In this document: positions 51,661 through 60,378 of the stretch, one piece after another
How positions within the stretch are numbered: position 1 is the first letter of the stretch
Layout of the letters: each line of letters begins with the position of its first letter
Translations under genes and position numbers: made by a program
NCBI GenBank assembly: GCA_000720805.1
Contig: JODI01000012.1
Coordinates: forward strand, 75,059-139,058
Reading direction: 5' to 3'
Source: Streptomyces violaceoruber
GTDB taxonomy: Bacteria > Actinomycetota > Actinomycetes > Streptomycetales > Streptomycetaceae
DNA: 64,000 nt
The notes under the pieces: generated by a model
Databases searched by the model: none
Seen by the model: the letters and a program-made list of their open reading frames with translations, nothing else
Told to the model about the DNA's origin: nothing

Positions 51661-51988
51661 TCGCCGCCCGGTTCCGCGGCTCCGTCGGCTCGGGTGACTG
51701 GCCCTGCCGCGGTGAGGTGATCCTCGACCTGCCCGCCGTCGCGGTCTCCCGCCACGCCCATGACGGACTCGTCGAGGAACTCGGCCCGAACCGCTGTCGG
51801 CTCGTCCTCGCTCCTGGTCCTGGCCGGGCCAGGCCGCCACCATCGGCATGTTCGACGCCGACATCGAGGTCGTCGGACCGCCTGAACTCATAGCCGCCTT
51901 CGGGTACTTGGCCCGCCGCTACGCCGACGCCGCCCGCGACGCGCCTGCCGCACCCCCGCCCTGGGACCCCGCTGTCGGTGATCAGTAG
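51649..51988 (+). pseudogene. Frameshifted C-terminal fragment of a WYL-domain regulator
   Basis: Reads RFRGSVGSGDWPCRGEVILD and LPAVAVSRHAHDGLVEELGP continuing to NRCRLVLA in one frame, then SWSWPGQAATIGMFDADIEV and VGPPELIAAFGYLARRYADA in another, a +1/-1 shift near 51810-51818. Together these match the C-terminus of WYL-type (DeoR-like) regulators, where GSWSW normally continues the strand. There is no HTH and no start. Confidence 0.65.
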
Positions 51989-52100
51989 GCTCGCCGTCGG
52001 CACCGACGCCCTGGTGCCGGGCAAGCACGCGGGCGCCTGGTCCGCCGCCCGGGCGGTGGTCCGTCAGCGCCGAGTCGACCGGAGGCGATCCCCTCATGCC

Positions 52101-53108
52101 CTAATGCTGACCGTCGGCACCGGCGGGCAGGGAGGCCAGCCACTCCACCAGATGGCCGTTGACCTCCTCGGGGCGTTCCTGCTGGATCCAGTGGCCGCAG
52201 CCGTCGAGCAGGTGGGAGGCGTGCAGACCCGGCAGAGTGGTGGGGAAAGCGTCGATCGCGTCGGCCAGCCAGGTCGTGGAGGCGTCCAGGGAGCCGCCGA
52301 GGAACAGGGACGGCTGGGGGATCGGCGCGCCGGTGCGGTCGGCGAGGTCCTTCCAGTCGAGGTCCAGCGCGCGGTAGCGGTTCAGAGCGCCGGTCAGACC
52401 CGTACGCTCGAACTCCCCGGAGTAGACGTCGAGTTCGCGCTCCCCGAGCCAGGCCGGCCGACGGTCCGGGAAACGGTCGCGCAGGGTGCCGCCGGGGCTG
52501 ACGAAATGGGGATCCGGGGCGCCCGTTGCGGGCATCGTGTCGCCGGACAGGGCGGCGTAGAAACCGGCGAGCCAGCCGCGTACGTCCGGCTCGATCTCCC
52601 GTTCGGCGCGGCCCGGTTCCTGGAAGTAGGAGACGTAGAACTCCTGCTCCCCGCCACCCAGTCGGGCGAAGATCTCGGTCGGTCGGGGGCCGCCGGGCGG
52701 GGTGTACGGAACGCTCAGCAGGCCGACCGCGCGGAACACGTCGGGCCTCAGCAGGGCGGAGTGCGCGGCGATCGTCGCGCCCCAGTCGTGTCCGACGACC
52801 ACCGCGGGCCGTCCGCCCAGCGCCTCGACGACGGCCACGTTGTCCGCCACCAGCTCCAGCATCCGGTACGCGTCCACCGCGGCCGGCTTCGAGGAGCGCC
52901 CGTATCCGCGCACGTCCACGGCGACCGCGCGGTACCCGGCGGCGGCCAGCACCGGCAGCTGGTGCCGCCACGAGTACCAGGACTCCGGGAATCCGTGCAG
53001 CAGCAGGACCAGCGGTCCCGTCCCCTGCTCCACCAGGTGGATCCGGCCGGCGGGGCCGGGGACCAGCCGGTGGGTGAGTCGCGTGGACCGAGGGTCCGGC
53101 TGCGGCAT
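52101..53108 (-). CDS. Alpha/beta hydrolase, epoxide hydrolase-like
   Basis: 335 residues; GGAGGA lies before the ATG. The oxyanion motif is HGFPESWYSW, the nucleophile is Asp in VVGHDWGA (Asp in place of Ser is diagnostic of epoxide hydrolases and dehalogenases), and the base is His in GCGHWIQQERPEEVN. The lid region has the Tyr-containing EQEFYVSYFQEPG typical of soluble epoxide hydrolases. It would open epoxides to diols in the cytoplasm. The 189 bases upstream hold nothing definite. Confidence 0.92.
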   Translation of the reverse strand: MPQPDPRSTRLTHRLVPGPAGRIHLVEQGTGPLVLLLHGFPESWYSWRHQLPVLAAAGYRAVAVDVRGYGRSSKPAAVDAYRMLELVADNVAVVEALGGRPAVVVGHDWGATIAAHSALLRPDVFRAVGLLSVPYTPPGGPRPTEIFARLGGGEQEFYVSYFQEPGRAEREIEPDVRGWLAGFYAALSGDTMPATGAPDPHFVSPGGTLRDRFPDRRPAWLGERELDVYSGEFERTGLTGALNRYRALDLDWKDLADRTGAPIPQPSLFLGGSLDASTTWLADAIDAFPTTLPGLHASHLLDGCGHWIQQERPEEVNGHLVEWLASLPAGADGQH

Positions 53109-53297
53109 CGCGTCGTCCTCCGTACGTCGGGTGCACCGGCCGCCCGACGGGACCGTCCGGCGGTGCTACGGCTGCTCGTACGACGATCCTGCGACGTCCC
53201 GGGACGGGGCCGCGAGCGTTGTTGCCGGTTCGGCAAAGTCGGGCGGACGCCCGCCCGGGCCATGTCGTGGTGGCCCGGGCCCCGGTAGCCGGTGTTC

Positions 53298-54241
53298 TCA
53301 GCTCATGGACGACAACTCGTCGACGCTCATGGACGACAACTCGTCGACGACGCGCGCCGTCACCGGTGCCGGCACTCCGTGGCGCTCGGCCGCGCGGAGC
53401 AACGCGCCGCCGATGGCGTCCAGTTCGAGGGGGCGTCCCGCCTCCGCGTCGCGCTGCATCGACGACTTGGTGGCCGGGGGAAGGCGTCGTAGCGGGCCAT
53501 CGCCCGGGCCGGGTCCGCCGGGCCGCCGGACGCCGAGCTGACCGCTGCGGTCTCCTCCACCAGGGCGGTCAGTTCCTCGCGGTGACGGGTGCGGATGTCG
53601 CCGAGCGGGAGTCCGTGGCGCGTCGTCAGCAGGGCGAAGGGTGCGAGGAACGACATCTTCGTCCACAGGGACGCCGTCTCGTCGGCCAGGACGCGGGTGG
53701 CCGGACCGGCGGCGGTGAGGGCCTTCGCCAGCGCGTCGAGACGCTCGCGGGGGACGCCGTCGCCCGCCAGGTCCACCTCGGCGAAGGGGCTGGCGTGCTC
53801 GATCACGCCCGGGGCCACCCGGGTCGACTCGACGCGGATGACGGTGGGCGCGACCCGGTCCGGGCGGTAGCGGGCGCGCAGGGTCGCCGGGTGTTCGACA
53901 CCGTTCAGGAGCGGGACGAGGAGGGCGTCGCCGAGCACGGTGGGCGGGACGCGGTCGAGGGCGGCGTCCAGGGAGGTGTGCTTGACCGCGATCACGCAGG
54001 CGTCGACCGGTGCGCGCAGGACGGTGTCGGCTTCCACGCGGGCCGTGAAGTCGCCGTACCGTGCGCTGCGGATCTGGATTCCGGCCGTACGGAGGGTGGC
54101 GGCCGTCTCCTCGCCGGCCAGGCAGATCACGCGGTGACCGGCGCGGGACAGGAGCCCGGCGAGGAGGCCGCCGGTGCCGCCGGGGCCGAGGACGGCGACG
54201 GTGAGTTCCTGAGCCGATGCGGGGGCCGACTCGTGCGCCAT
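53298..54241 (-). pseudogene. Ketopantoate reductase-like gene with a frameshift
   Basis: The first frame (from ATG at 54241) has the Rossmann start VAVLGPGGTGGLLAGLLSRAG and continues to ARAMARYDAFP. The rest of the family, PATKSSMQRDAEAGRPLELD and AIGGALLRAAERHGVPAP, is in the next frame, ending at 53298. The switch falls in a run of five C's (53476-53480 on the plus strand); six would restore one 314-residue frame. It may be a true pseudogene or a sequencing error. The restored C-terminus is VDELSSMS twice, from a 24-bp duplication. The function would be NADPH reduction of 2-dehydropantoate or a related keto acid. Confidence 0.8.
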
Positions 54242-54354
54242 GGTGAGGGTTTCCTCTCGTCGGTCGGCCCCTTGGTGGTGGCCGCCTCGCGGGTGATCAT
54301 CGCAGGCGTCGGGTTCCCGGGACAGGTGTCGGTCCGAGGGGCGAGACTGGGGGT

Positions 54355-54585
54355 ATGTGCCGCAGCATCAAGACGCTCCGTCCGCCGGTCCTGCCCGAGG
54401 AGGCGACGGAGGAGGACATTCGGGCCGCTGCCCTCCAGTACGTGCGGAAGGTGTCCGGGTTCCGGGCGCCCGCCGCGCACAACCAGGAGGTGTTCGACCG
54501 GGCGGTCGATGTGATCGCCGAGGCCACGGCCGAGTTGCTGGCCGGACTGGAGGTGCGGGGGGCGCCCGCGCGACGGGCCGGGTGA
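54355..54585 (+). CDS. DUF2277 family protein
   Basis: 76 residues, MCRSIKTLRPP start, ATEEDIRAAALQYVRKVSGFRAPAAHNQEVFDRAV core, all conserved in DUF2277. The family is small, soluble and of unknown function; the conserved Cys2 may be a ligand. GGGGG precedes the ATG. Divergent from the frameshifted reductase gene. Confidence 0.9.
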   Translation: MCRSIKTLRPPVLPEEATEEDIRAAALQYVRKVSGFRAPAAHNQEVFDRAVDVIAEATAELLAGLEVRGAPARRAG

Positions 54586-54677
54586 CGCGGGGCGCACGGG
54601 CCCGGGCCGGCGCCGCACTGCCCCTGGGGGCGGGTTCCGACGCCGACCGGATGCCGCACCGACGGCGCGTCCCCTCG

Positions 54678-55304
54678 CTACGCCGGCTCCGCCGCCCTCG
54701 GCTGCCGTCGCATCACGTACGCCGCTCCCGCCCCCGCCCCGAAGAGGGCCAGGACCGACACCCCCGTCGCCAGCCAGGTCGTGCCGAGCCAGTGGGCGCC
54801 GAAGTAGCCGAGGGCCACGCTGTAGGCGGCCCAGGAGAGGCCGGCCAGGGCGGACCAGGGGAGGAAGTCGCGGGCGCGGCGGTGGGCGGCGCCGGCGCCG
54901 AGGGAGACGACCGAGCGGCCGGCCGGGGCGAAGCGGGCGAGGACGACCAGGGCGCCGCCGCCCCGGGCCAGTGCCGCGCCGAGACGTTCCTGCGCGATGC
55001 TGAGCCGACGGGAGCGGGCGATCGCGCGGTCGAGGCGTTCGCCGCCGCGCCAGGCCAGCCGGTACGCCACCAGGTCACCGAGAACCGACGCCGTGGTCGC
55101 GCAGAGCACCAGCGCCAGGATGTCCGGCACCCGGTGCGGTACCTCGCCGGTCGCCGCACCCGACCCCGCTGCCGCCGCGGTGGCGGCCGTGATGACCAGG
55201 ACCCCGCTCGGCAGGACCGGCAGGAAGACGTCCAGGAGCACCGACAGCGCCACCATGGCGTAGATCCAGGGGCTGCCGATCAACGCCCCCACACTCTCGA
55301 ACAC
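54678..55304 (-). CDS. DedA-family membrane protein (second copy)
   Basis: 208 residues from GTG (VFESVGALIG), GGGGAA upstream. Four to five membrane segments; the conserved pieces are LLDVFLPVLPSGVLVI (near 21-36), the Arg-containing ARFAPAGRSVVSLGAG and a basic loop RGGERLDRAIARSRRL. More divergent than the DedA protein at 44553. Likely a lipid-carrier transporter. Upstream, CCCCGTAT-like octamers repeat three times (55312-55338). Confidence 0.88.
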   Translation of the reverse strand: MFESVGALIGSPWIYAMVALSVLLDVFLPVLPSGVLVITAATAAAAGSGAATGEVPHRVPDILALVLCATTASVLGDLVAYRLAWRGGERLDRAIARSRRLSIAQERLGAALARGGGALVVLARFAPAGRSVVSLGAGAAHRRARDFLPWSALAGLSWAAYSVALGYFGAHWLGTTWLATGVSVLALFGAGAGAAYVMRRQPRAAEPA

Positions 55305-55580
55305 AGCGCTTCCCCGTATCCCCGTATCCCCGTGTCCCCCGTGGCCGGTCGTGCTGCGTTGCCGCAGGTGTCGCGGGGGTGCGGCAGGGGCGGCCCATAA
55401 CAGCCATACAGCGTACGCCTGGGGTGTGACGGTCAGTTCACCGGGTGCGCGGGTGCGGGTACTCACGTGCTCACCTGCTCGGAACCACGGAAACGGCGCC
55501 CGCCCCGCGTGAGCCGCGGGAACGGGCGCCGTCGTCACGCCGGGACCGGTCGCCTGGACCGGTCGCCCGTACGGGTCTCC

Positions 55581-55612
55581 GGGTCAGGCTGCCACCGGGT
55601 CAGGCTGCCACC
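55581..55612. repeat. 16-bp tandem duplication over the doxX stop codon
   Basis: GGGTCAGGCTGCCACC occurs twice back to back (55581-55596, 55597-55612). The right copy holds the last codons and the stop of the minus-strand doxX-like gene. Confidence 0.9.
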
Positions 55613-56052
55613 GGCGTCTGCTGCTCGGACGCCTTCTCCGTGGACGCAGAGCCCTTGCTGAACAGGCGGTCCAGGCCGAAGGCGCCGGATCCGGTGAAGA
55701 CCAGGAGCAGGAAGGCCCAGCAGAACATTGCGGCGCCCTCGCCGCTGTTCTCCATGGGCCACAGGGCGTTGGGCTGGTGCACCTTGAAGTAGGCGTAGGC
55801 CATCGAGCCCGAGGAGATGAGCGCGGCGACCCGCGTGCCCAGGCCGATCAGTACGAGGGAACCGCCGACGAGTTCGATGACGGCCGCGTACCAGTTGGGC
55901 CAGGCGCCCGCCTCGGCCGTACCGCCGCTGCCGTCGGCACCGCCGAGGACGCCGAAGAGCGTGGCGGCGCCGTGGCAGGCGAAGAGCAGGCCGACGACAA
56001 CGCGGAACAGACCGACGGCGTACGGCTGGGCGCTGTTGAGACGTTCGGTCAT
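55600..56052 (-). CDS. DoxX family membrane protein
   Basis: 150 residues, four membrane segments, DoxX fold: GLFRVVVGLLFACHGAATLFGV, WYAAVIELVGGSLVLIGLGTRVAA and AYFKVHQPNALWP. DoxX-like proteins work in redox or sulfur metabolism; in mycobacteria one joins a membrane oxidoreductase complex with superoxide dismutase. GGAG precedes the ATG. A 16-bp duplication (55581-55612) carries the stop codon. Confidence 0.9.
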   Translation of the reverse strand: MTERLNSAQPYAVGLFRVVVGLLFACHGAATLFGVLGGADGSGGTAEAGAWPNWYAAVIELVGGSLVLIGLGTRVAALISSGSMAYAYFKVHQPNALWPMENSGEGAAMFCWAFLLLVFTGSGAFGLDRLFSKGSASTEKASEQQTPVAA

Positions 56053-56136
56053 GGTGGGGGTGACTCCTTCGGTTGGCCGGTCCGTGGGGGGACCGGTCTG
56101 GGGACGAACCGAGCGGAGCACCCACGTTAGGTGCGC

Positions 56137-58200
56137 CTAATCGATGGTTGCAAGTTCAACATTCAGCCGCGGATTCACACCCGCTTTCCCTTCCGTCCCA
56201 GCTGTTGTCGCACGCAGAACGGCTCTGGCCACCGCATCCGCGTCCGAAAGCGTGACCGAATCCACACCCGGCCGTGCTCCCGCCGCGGTCACCCAGTGGA
56301 CGCCCTCCGTGGGGACCCCGAAGGCGAATCTCCTTGCGTGCGCGTGCCCTTGACGATCCATCAGGTGGTACGGACGTGGTGTCACGTCCAAGCCCCCGGT
56401 TTCGTAACCGTCGACTGTGTGTGGCCGGCACTGACCGGTCTTCAGCAGCCGGGCGAGCAATTCGTCGGCGGTCCTGCGCAGGTCGGGTTCCGGCAGCCGC
56501 GCCTCTATGAGGGTCGTCACGCGTACGGCGGAACCCGGCACGTCGGGCGAGTGGGCCACCCACGCCGCCCCGCGCACCCCCTCCGCCCCGCGCACGCCCT
56601 CCGGCCCGCGCACTCCGTCCGACCCGTCCGCCCCCGCCGACCCGTCCGCCTCCTCCGCGTCGCCCGCTGCCTCCGGCCCGTCCCCGCGGTCCTCCTCGCG
56701 TACCTCCAGGCGCGGCCCGAGCACCTCCACCACGCCCGCCGCCACCAGCGCCGTCAGCTCCTCGATGCGGCGGCGGGGCGGGCCGATGGAGAGGAAGGCG
56801 TTGAGCGGGGTGTACCAGCGGTCCAGGTGGTCACGGCGGGAGGCGCCCGCGAGTCCGCCGTGGTCGACGATCTGCCGCAGCTCGTTGCGCAGGTCGCGCA
56901 GCACGTCCAGGGCCGCCTTCAGGGGGCCCTCGACGTTGCCGAGGGCGGCCTGGGCGGCATCCTCGCGGAGGTGTCCGAGCAGCCACTCCCGCCACGCGGC
57001 GGGGTCGGGGAAGGCATGTCCCGCGTACGGGCGGGAGATCCGGTCCCAGCACCAGCGGTCGGACTCCGGCACGCCGAACTCGTCGAGCACGGCCCTCTCT
57101 TCGGGGGTGCCGTGCGCGGTGGCGAGGAAACGGTCCCGGAAGGTGGAGGGGCCGAACTTGGTGGCCCACAGCTCCGTGGCGCCGAACTCGCTGTCCCCGA
57201 CCAGGCCTTCGTAGTAGACCGTCTCCACCTCCTTCGCGACCAGGGGCCATATCTCCGCGAGGAAGTCCGGGGCCTCACCGGAGTCGGCGCGCTTGCGGAG
57301 GCGGGCGATCACCTCGTCGGTCAGCACGCGCGGGAGGTGACGGCCGTAGGGGCCCTTCGCGTTGTCGCCGCGCGCCTGGTACGGAACGCCACGCCGCGAA
57401 CCGGCGTACAGTCGCGGCTCGCGGCCGGAGGGTATGTACCGCAGCCCGTCGCCGTCGGGGACGAAGCGGCCGCCGCGGCCGGTCGTCAACAGGGCGGTGT
57501 GGTCGAAGAAGTTGAGGCCCAGGCCCCGCAGCAGCACCGGCTCACCGGGGGCTACGGCGGACAGGTCGACGTCGGCGGGGTTGGCGGGCGGGACGTGGCG
57601 CAGGCCGTGGCGTTCGGCGTACGCGGTGTGCCGCCGTACCGTCGGGTCCGCGACGGCCGGCAGATGGCCCTGGGCGAGGACGACGGCGGACAGCCCGGCC
57701 AGTACCCGGCCGTCGTCGAGGGTGAGGGTCTGGCGGCCGTCGGGATCGTCGAGGTCGTCGTCGAGACGTACCGCGCGTGCCGCGTGCGTCCGCACACACA
57801 GTCCGGGCGGCGCCTCGCGCACCGTCCGTGCGAACACCCACTCCAGGTACCGGCCGTACTCGGCGCGGGTCGGGTACTCGTCCGGGCCCAGCGCGCCGCC
57901 CGCCCACTCGTACAGGCTGGGGCCCGGCCGGATCGGGCCCGAGCAGTCCACGCTGTCGTCCGTGAACAGGGTCACCTGGGAGGCCACCGTGTTCATCAGA
58001 AGCTCGGACGACTGCGCGGTCCGCCAGACGCGCCCGGGGCCGGGCGGGGCCGGGTCGACGACGTGGACGGTGAGTCCGGCGCCGGGCGGGAGGAGTTCGG
58101 GTGCGGAGGCGCAGAGGCGTTCCAGGACGCTGGTGCCGCGCGGACCGGCGCCGACCAGGGCGACGGAGACGGGTGCGTGGTCCGTGGTCGGTGCGGGCAA
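56137..58200 (-). CDS. FAD/NAD(P)-binding protein (NAD_binding_9)
   Basis: 687 residues. FAD motif VALVGAGPRGTSVLERL at 12-28; HVVDPAPPGPGRVWRTAQSS and LLMNTVASQVTLFTDDSV are hallmarks of the FAD-NAD(P)-binding family of large flavoproteins (HcaD/lysine-monooxygenase-like, function unproven). ATG is followed by normal codon use. Between about 510 and 550 a low-complexity insert (GVRGPEGVRGAEGVRG) interrupts conserved text. No partner gene is obvious; it neighbours doxX, and TTAGGTGCGCCTAA spans its stop. Confidence 0.85.
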   Translation of the reverse strand: MPAPTTDHAPVSVALVGAGPRGTSVLERLCASAPELLPPGAGLTVHVVDPAPPGPGRVWRTAQSSELLMNTVASQVTLFTDDSVDCSGPIRPGPSLYEWAGGALGPDEYPTRAEYGRYLEWVFARTVREAPPGLCVRTHAARAVRLDDDLDDPDGRQTLTLDDGRVLAGLSAVVLAQGHLPAVADPTVRRHTAYAERHGLRHVPPANPADVDLSAVAPGEPVLLRGLGLNFFDHTALLTTGRGGRFVPDGDGLRYIPSGREPRLYAGSRRGVPYQARGDNAKGPYGRHLPRVLTDEVIARLRKRADSGEAPDFLAEIWPLVAKEVETVYYEGLVGDSEFGATELWATKFGPSTFRDRFLATAHGTPEERAVLDEFGVPESDRWCWDRISRPYAGHAFPDPAAWREWLLGHLREDAAQAALGNVEGPLKAALDVLRDLRNELRQIVDHGGLAGASRRDHLDRWYTPLNAFLSIGPPRRRIEELTALVAAGVVEVLGPRLEVREEDRGDGPEAAGDAEEADGSAGADGSDGVRGPEGVRGAEGVRGAAWVAHSPDVPGSAVRVTTLIEARLPEPDLRRTADELLARLLKTGQCRPHTVDGYETGGLDVTPRPYHLMDRQGHAHARRFAFGVPTEGVHWVTAAGARPGVDSVTLSDADAVARAVLRATTAGTEGKAGVNPRLNVELATID

Positions 58201-58604
58201 GGGTGGTTCTCCCGGGCGTGTGGGGGCGCTTGGCGGAACCCGTTCGGGGCGGGCTTGTGGGTGGAGGGTGGAGGGTGGGAGTCGGGGCGGGAGTGGGGGA
58301 GTGGGTGGTGGCTGGAGGACGGGAGCGGGCAGGTGGCTGGAAGCGGACGGTCCGCCTCATCATGCCGTCGGGGGCAGCGGGAGCCGACCCCTGGAGGTAC
58401 GGAGTGTGGGACGTGTCACGAGCATCACGGGTCACGGGCGCAACAAACGGACACAACCGGGGGATTGCCCTTCAGACCCGAATCTGCCGGGCATGGCGGG
58501 TGGAGAGGGCATACCGCGACGTAACCGAGCGAACCGAGCGAACCGAGCGAACTGAGCGAACCGAGCGAACTGAGCGAACCGAGCAACCGAGCCAACCGCG
58601 TGAA
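58201..58604. repeat. Repeat-rich gap with seven AACCGAGCG units
   Basis: The 404-base gap contains G/T-rich low-complexity sequence (58250-58345) and seven 9-bp units AACCGAGCG/AACTGAGCG (58523-58585) just downstream of the phosphatase stop. No gene is supported. Confidence 0.75.
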
Positions 58605-60254
58605 CTACGGAACGAGTTCCGACTCCACGACCGTCCGCAGTTCCGCGGTCGCCGTCCTCCGCTCCTCCCGCGCCTGCTCCAGCCGGAGTCGGGCCGAACG
58701 GCCGCGCAGGGTCAGGGTCATCAGCTGGTTGCCGAACCAGGGGCCGCCCGTCTTCCGCCAGCTGACCGGCGGCCGGGCGCAGCGTCCGTGCCGGGCGAAG
58801 CGCCGGCCGAGGGCCCGGGCCGCGGCGCTCCAGCCGAAGCGGAAGCCGAGCCGTATCGACAGCGGGATGGAGTTGTGGACGGGGGAGCAGGTCAGCTGGA
58901 GGACCCGCGCGTCCGGTGACCTCGTGGGCCACTTCGCCTCGGCCACGTACGCGTGGTGCACGTCCCCGGACAGGACGAGCACGGTCGCCGGCGCGTCCGG
59001 TCCCGAACCGGCCTCGGCGATCAGGTCCGCCAGTGCGTCGAAGGACGCCGGGAACGCCGCCCAGTGCTCGAGGTCGGCCGCCCGGCGCAGTTTCTCCCCG
59101 AAGCGGGCCCAGCGGGCGCCCTTGTCGCCCCGGCACAGCGTCGCGTCCCAGGCCTCGGCGTCGTGCACCAGGTGGGGCAGCAGCCAGGGCAGCGAGGTGC
59201 CGATAAGGAGGTGGTCGTACGACTCCCGCGAGTCCAGCGCCTCTTCGCGCAGCCACCGCGCCTCGCCCGGGTCGAGCATCGAGCGGTTCTGTTCGTCGAG
59301 GACGCGGGCCGCCCGGGAGTCCACCATCAGCAGCCGGACGCGGCCGAAGTCGCGCCGGTAGCTCCACCGCACCGCGGTGGCGTCGGCGTCGGCCTCGGCG
59401 GCGAAGGAACGCAGGGTGGCCGTGCCGTCGGGGGTGGCGCGGACGGCCGCGTACAGCGGGTCGGCGGCCAGCTGGGCCGGGGGGAGGTTGCCCAGGTGCT
59501 GGTGGACCCAGTACGACATCAGGCCGCTGAGCAGCCGCTCCTGCCACCAGTCGGTGGTCCGCATGTCGGCGAGCCAGGAGGCGGAGGTGTTCCAGTCGTC
59601 GACGACGTCGTGGTCGTCGAAGATCATGCAGCTGGGCACGGTGGACAGCAGCCAGCGCACCTCGGGGTCGAGCCAGGACTCGTAGTAGAGGTGGGTGTAC
59701 TCCTCGTAGTTCGCGACCTCGTTGCCCGGCGGGTCGCCCACGTCGCGGCGGGCGGCCAGCCAGCGGCGGGTCGCCGGGCTGGTCTCGTCGGCGTACACCT
59801 GGTCGCCCAACAGCAGCAGTACGTCGGGCCGTTCGCCCTCGGGGTCGGCCGCGACCCGGGTCGCGAGGGTGTCCAGGGCGTCGGGGCCGACCGGGTCCTT
59901 CTCGCCGGACGGGGGCGCGGCCCAACGGCAGGAACCGAAGGCGACGCGGACGGCGGCCTGGTCGGTCGGGGTGTGGATGACGGAGTCCGGGAACTCCGAG
60001 AAGGGTGCGTCGGGCAGCGGCCACACGCGCGTGCCGTCCAGGTGGACCTCGTACGCCCGTGTCGTGCCCGGGGTCAGCCCGGTCACCGGGACGAGCGCGT
60101 AGTGATGGCCCTCGATCTGGAAGGTGCGGGCCTCGCCGCCGGTGCCGTCGGCGCAGCGCACCTCGGCGGTGCAGGGACGGCTCGTCTCGACCCACACGGT
60201 CGCGGACGTGCCGTCGACGTACCTCAGCAGTGGCCCCAGGCGCAGTCCCGCCAC
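58605..60254 (-). CDS. PhoD-like alkaline phosphatase / metallophosphatase
   Basis: 549 residues from GTG, GGAGGAGG upstream. N-terminal Ig-like PhoD_N, then the metal site: FGSCRW, LLLGDQVYADE, IFDDHDVVDDWNTSASW and VLSGDVHHAYVAE. There is no Tat or Sec signal peptide, unlike Bacillus PhoD, so it is likely intracellular and may use phosphodiesters. Single gene; no pho box (tandem GTTCACC) upstream was found. Confidence 0.92.
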   Translation of the reverse strand: MAGLRLGPLLRYVDGTSATVWVETSRPCTAEVRCADGTGGEARTFQIEGHHYALVPVTGLTPGTTRAYEVHLDGTRVWPLPDAPFSEFPDSVIHTPTDQAAVRVAFGSCRWAAPPSGEKDPVGPDALDTLATRVAADPEGERPDVLLLLGDQVYADETSPATRRWLAARRDVGDPPGNEVANYEEYTHLYYESWLDPEVRWLLSTVPSCMIFDDHDVVDDWNTSASWLADMRTTDWWQERLLSGLMSYWVHQHLGNLPPAQLAADPLYAAVRATPDGTATLRSFAAEADADATAVRWSYRRDFGRVRLLMVDSRAARVLDEQNRSMLDPGEARWLREEALDSRESYDHLLIGTSLPWLLPHLVHDAEAWDATLCRGDKGARWARFGEKLRRAADLEHWAAFPASFDALADLIAEAGSGPDAPATVLVLSGDVHHAYVAEAKWPTRSPDARVLQLTCSPVHNSIPLSIRLGFRFGWSAAARALGRRFARHGRCARPPVSWRKTGGPWFGNQLMTLTLRGRSARLRLEQAREERRTATAELRTVVESELVP

Positions 60255-60378
60255 GTGATCGCCCTCCTCCGTCGCCCCGTACGGTACGGAACGACGGAGG
60301 CGAGCGGGGAGTTTCCGCGGGTCACGGTTCGGGGATCCGGGTGTGCGGATCCTGTGGCGGCGGCTCGCGGGAGGGGCG

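Noticed and set aside
56127..56140. Canonical DtxR/IdeR iron box
   Set aside because: Half sites match, but the spacer is 4 bp where the 19-bp consensus needs 9; kept only as a low-interest finding.
58523..58597. Possible CRISPR array
   Set aside because: Units are 9 bp with no spacers and no cas genes; it is a simple tandem repeat.
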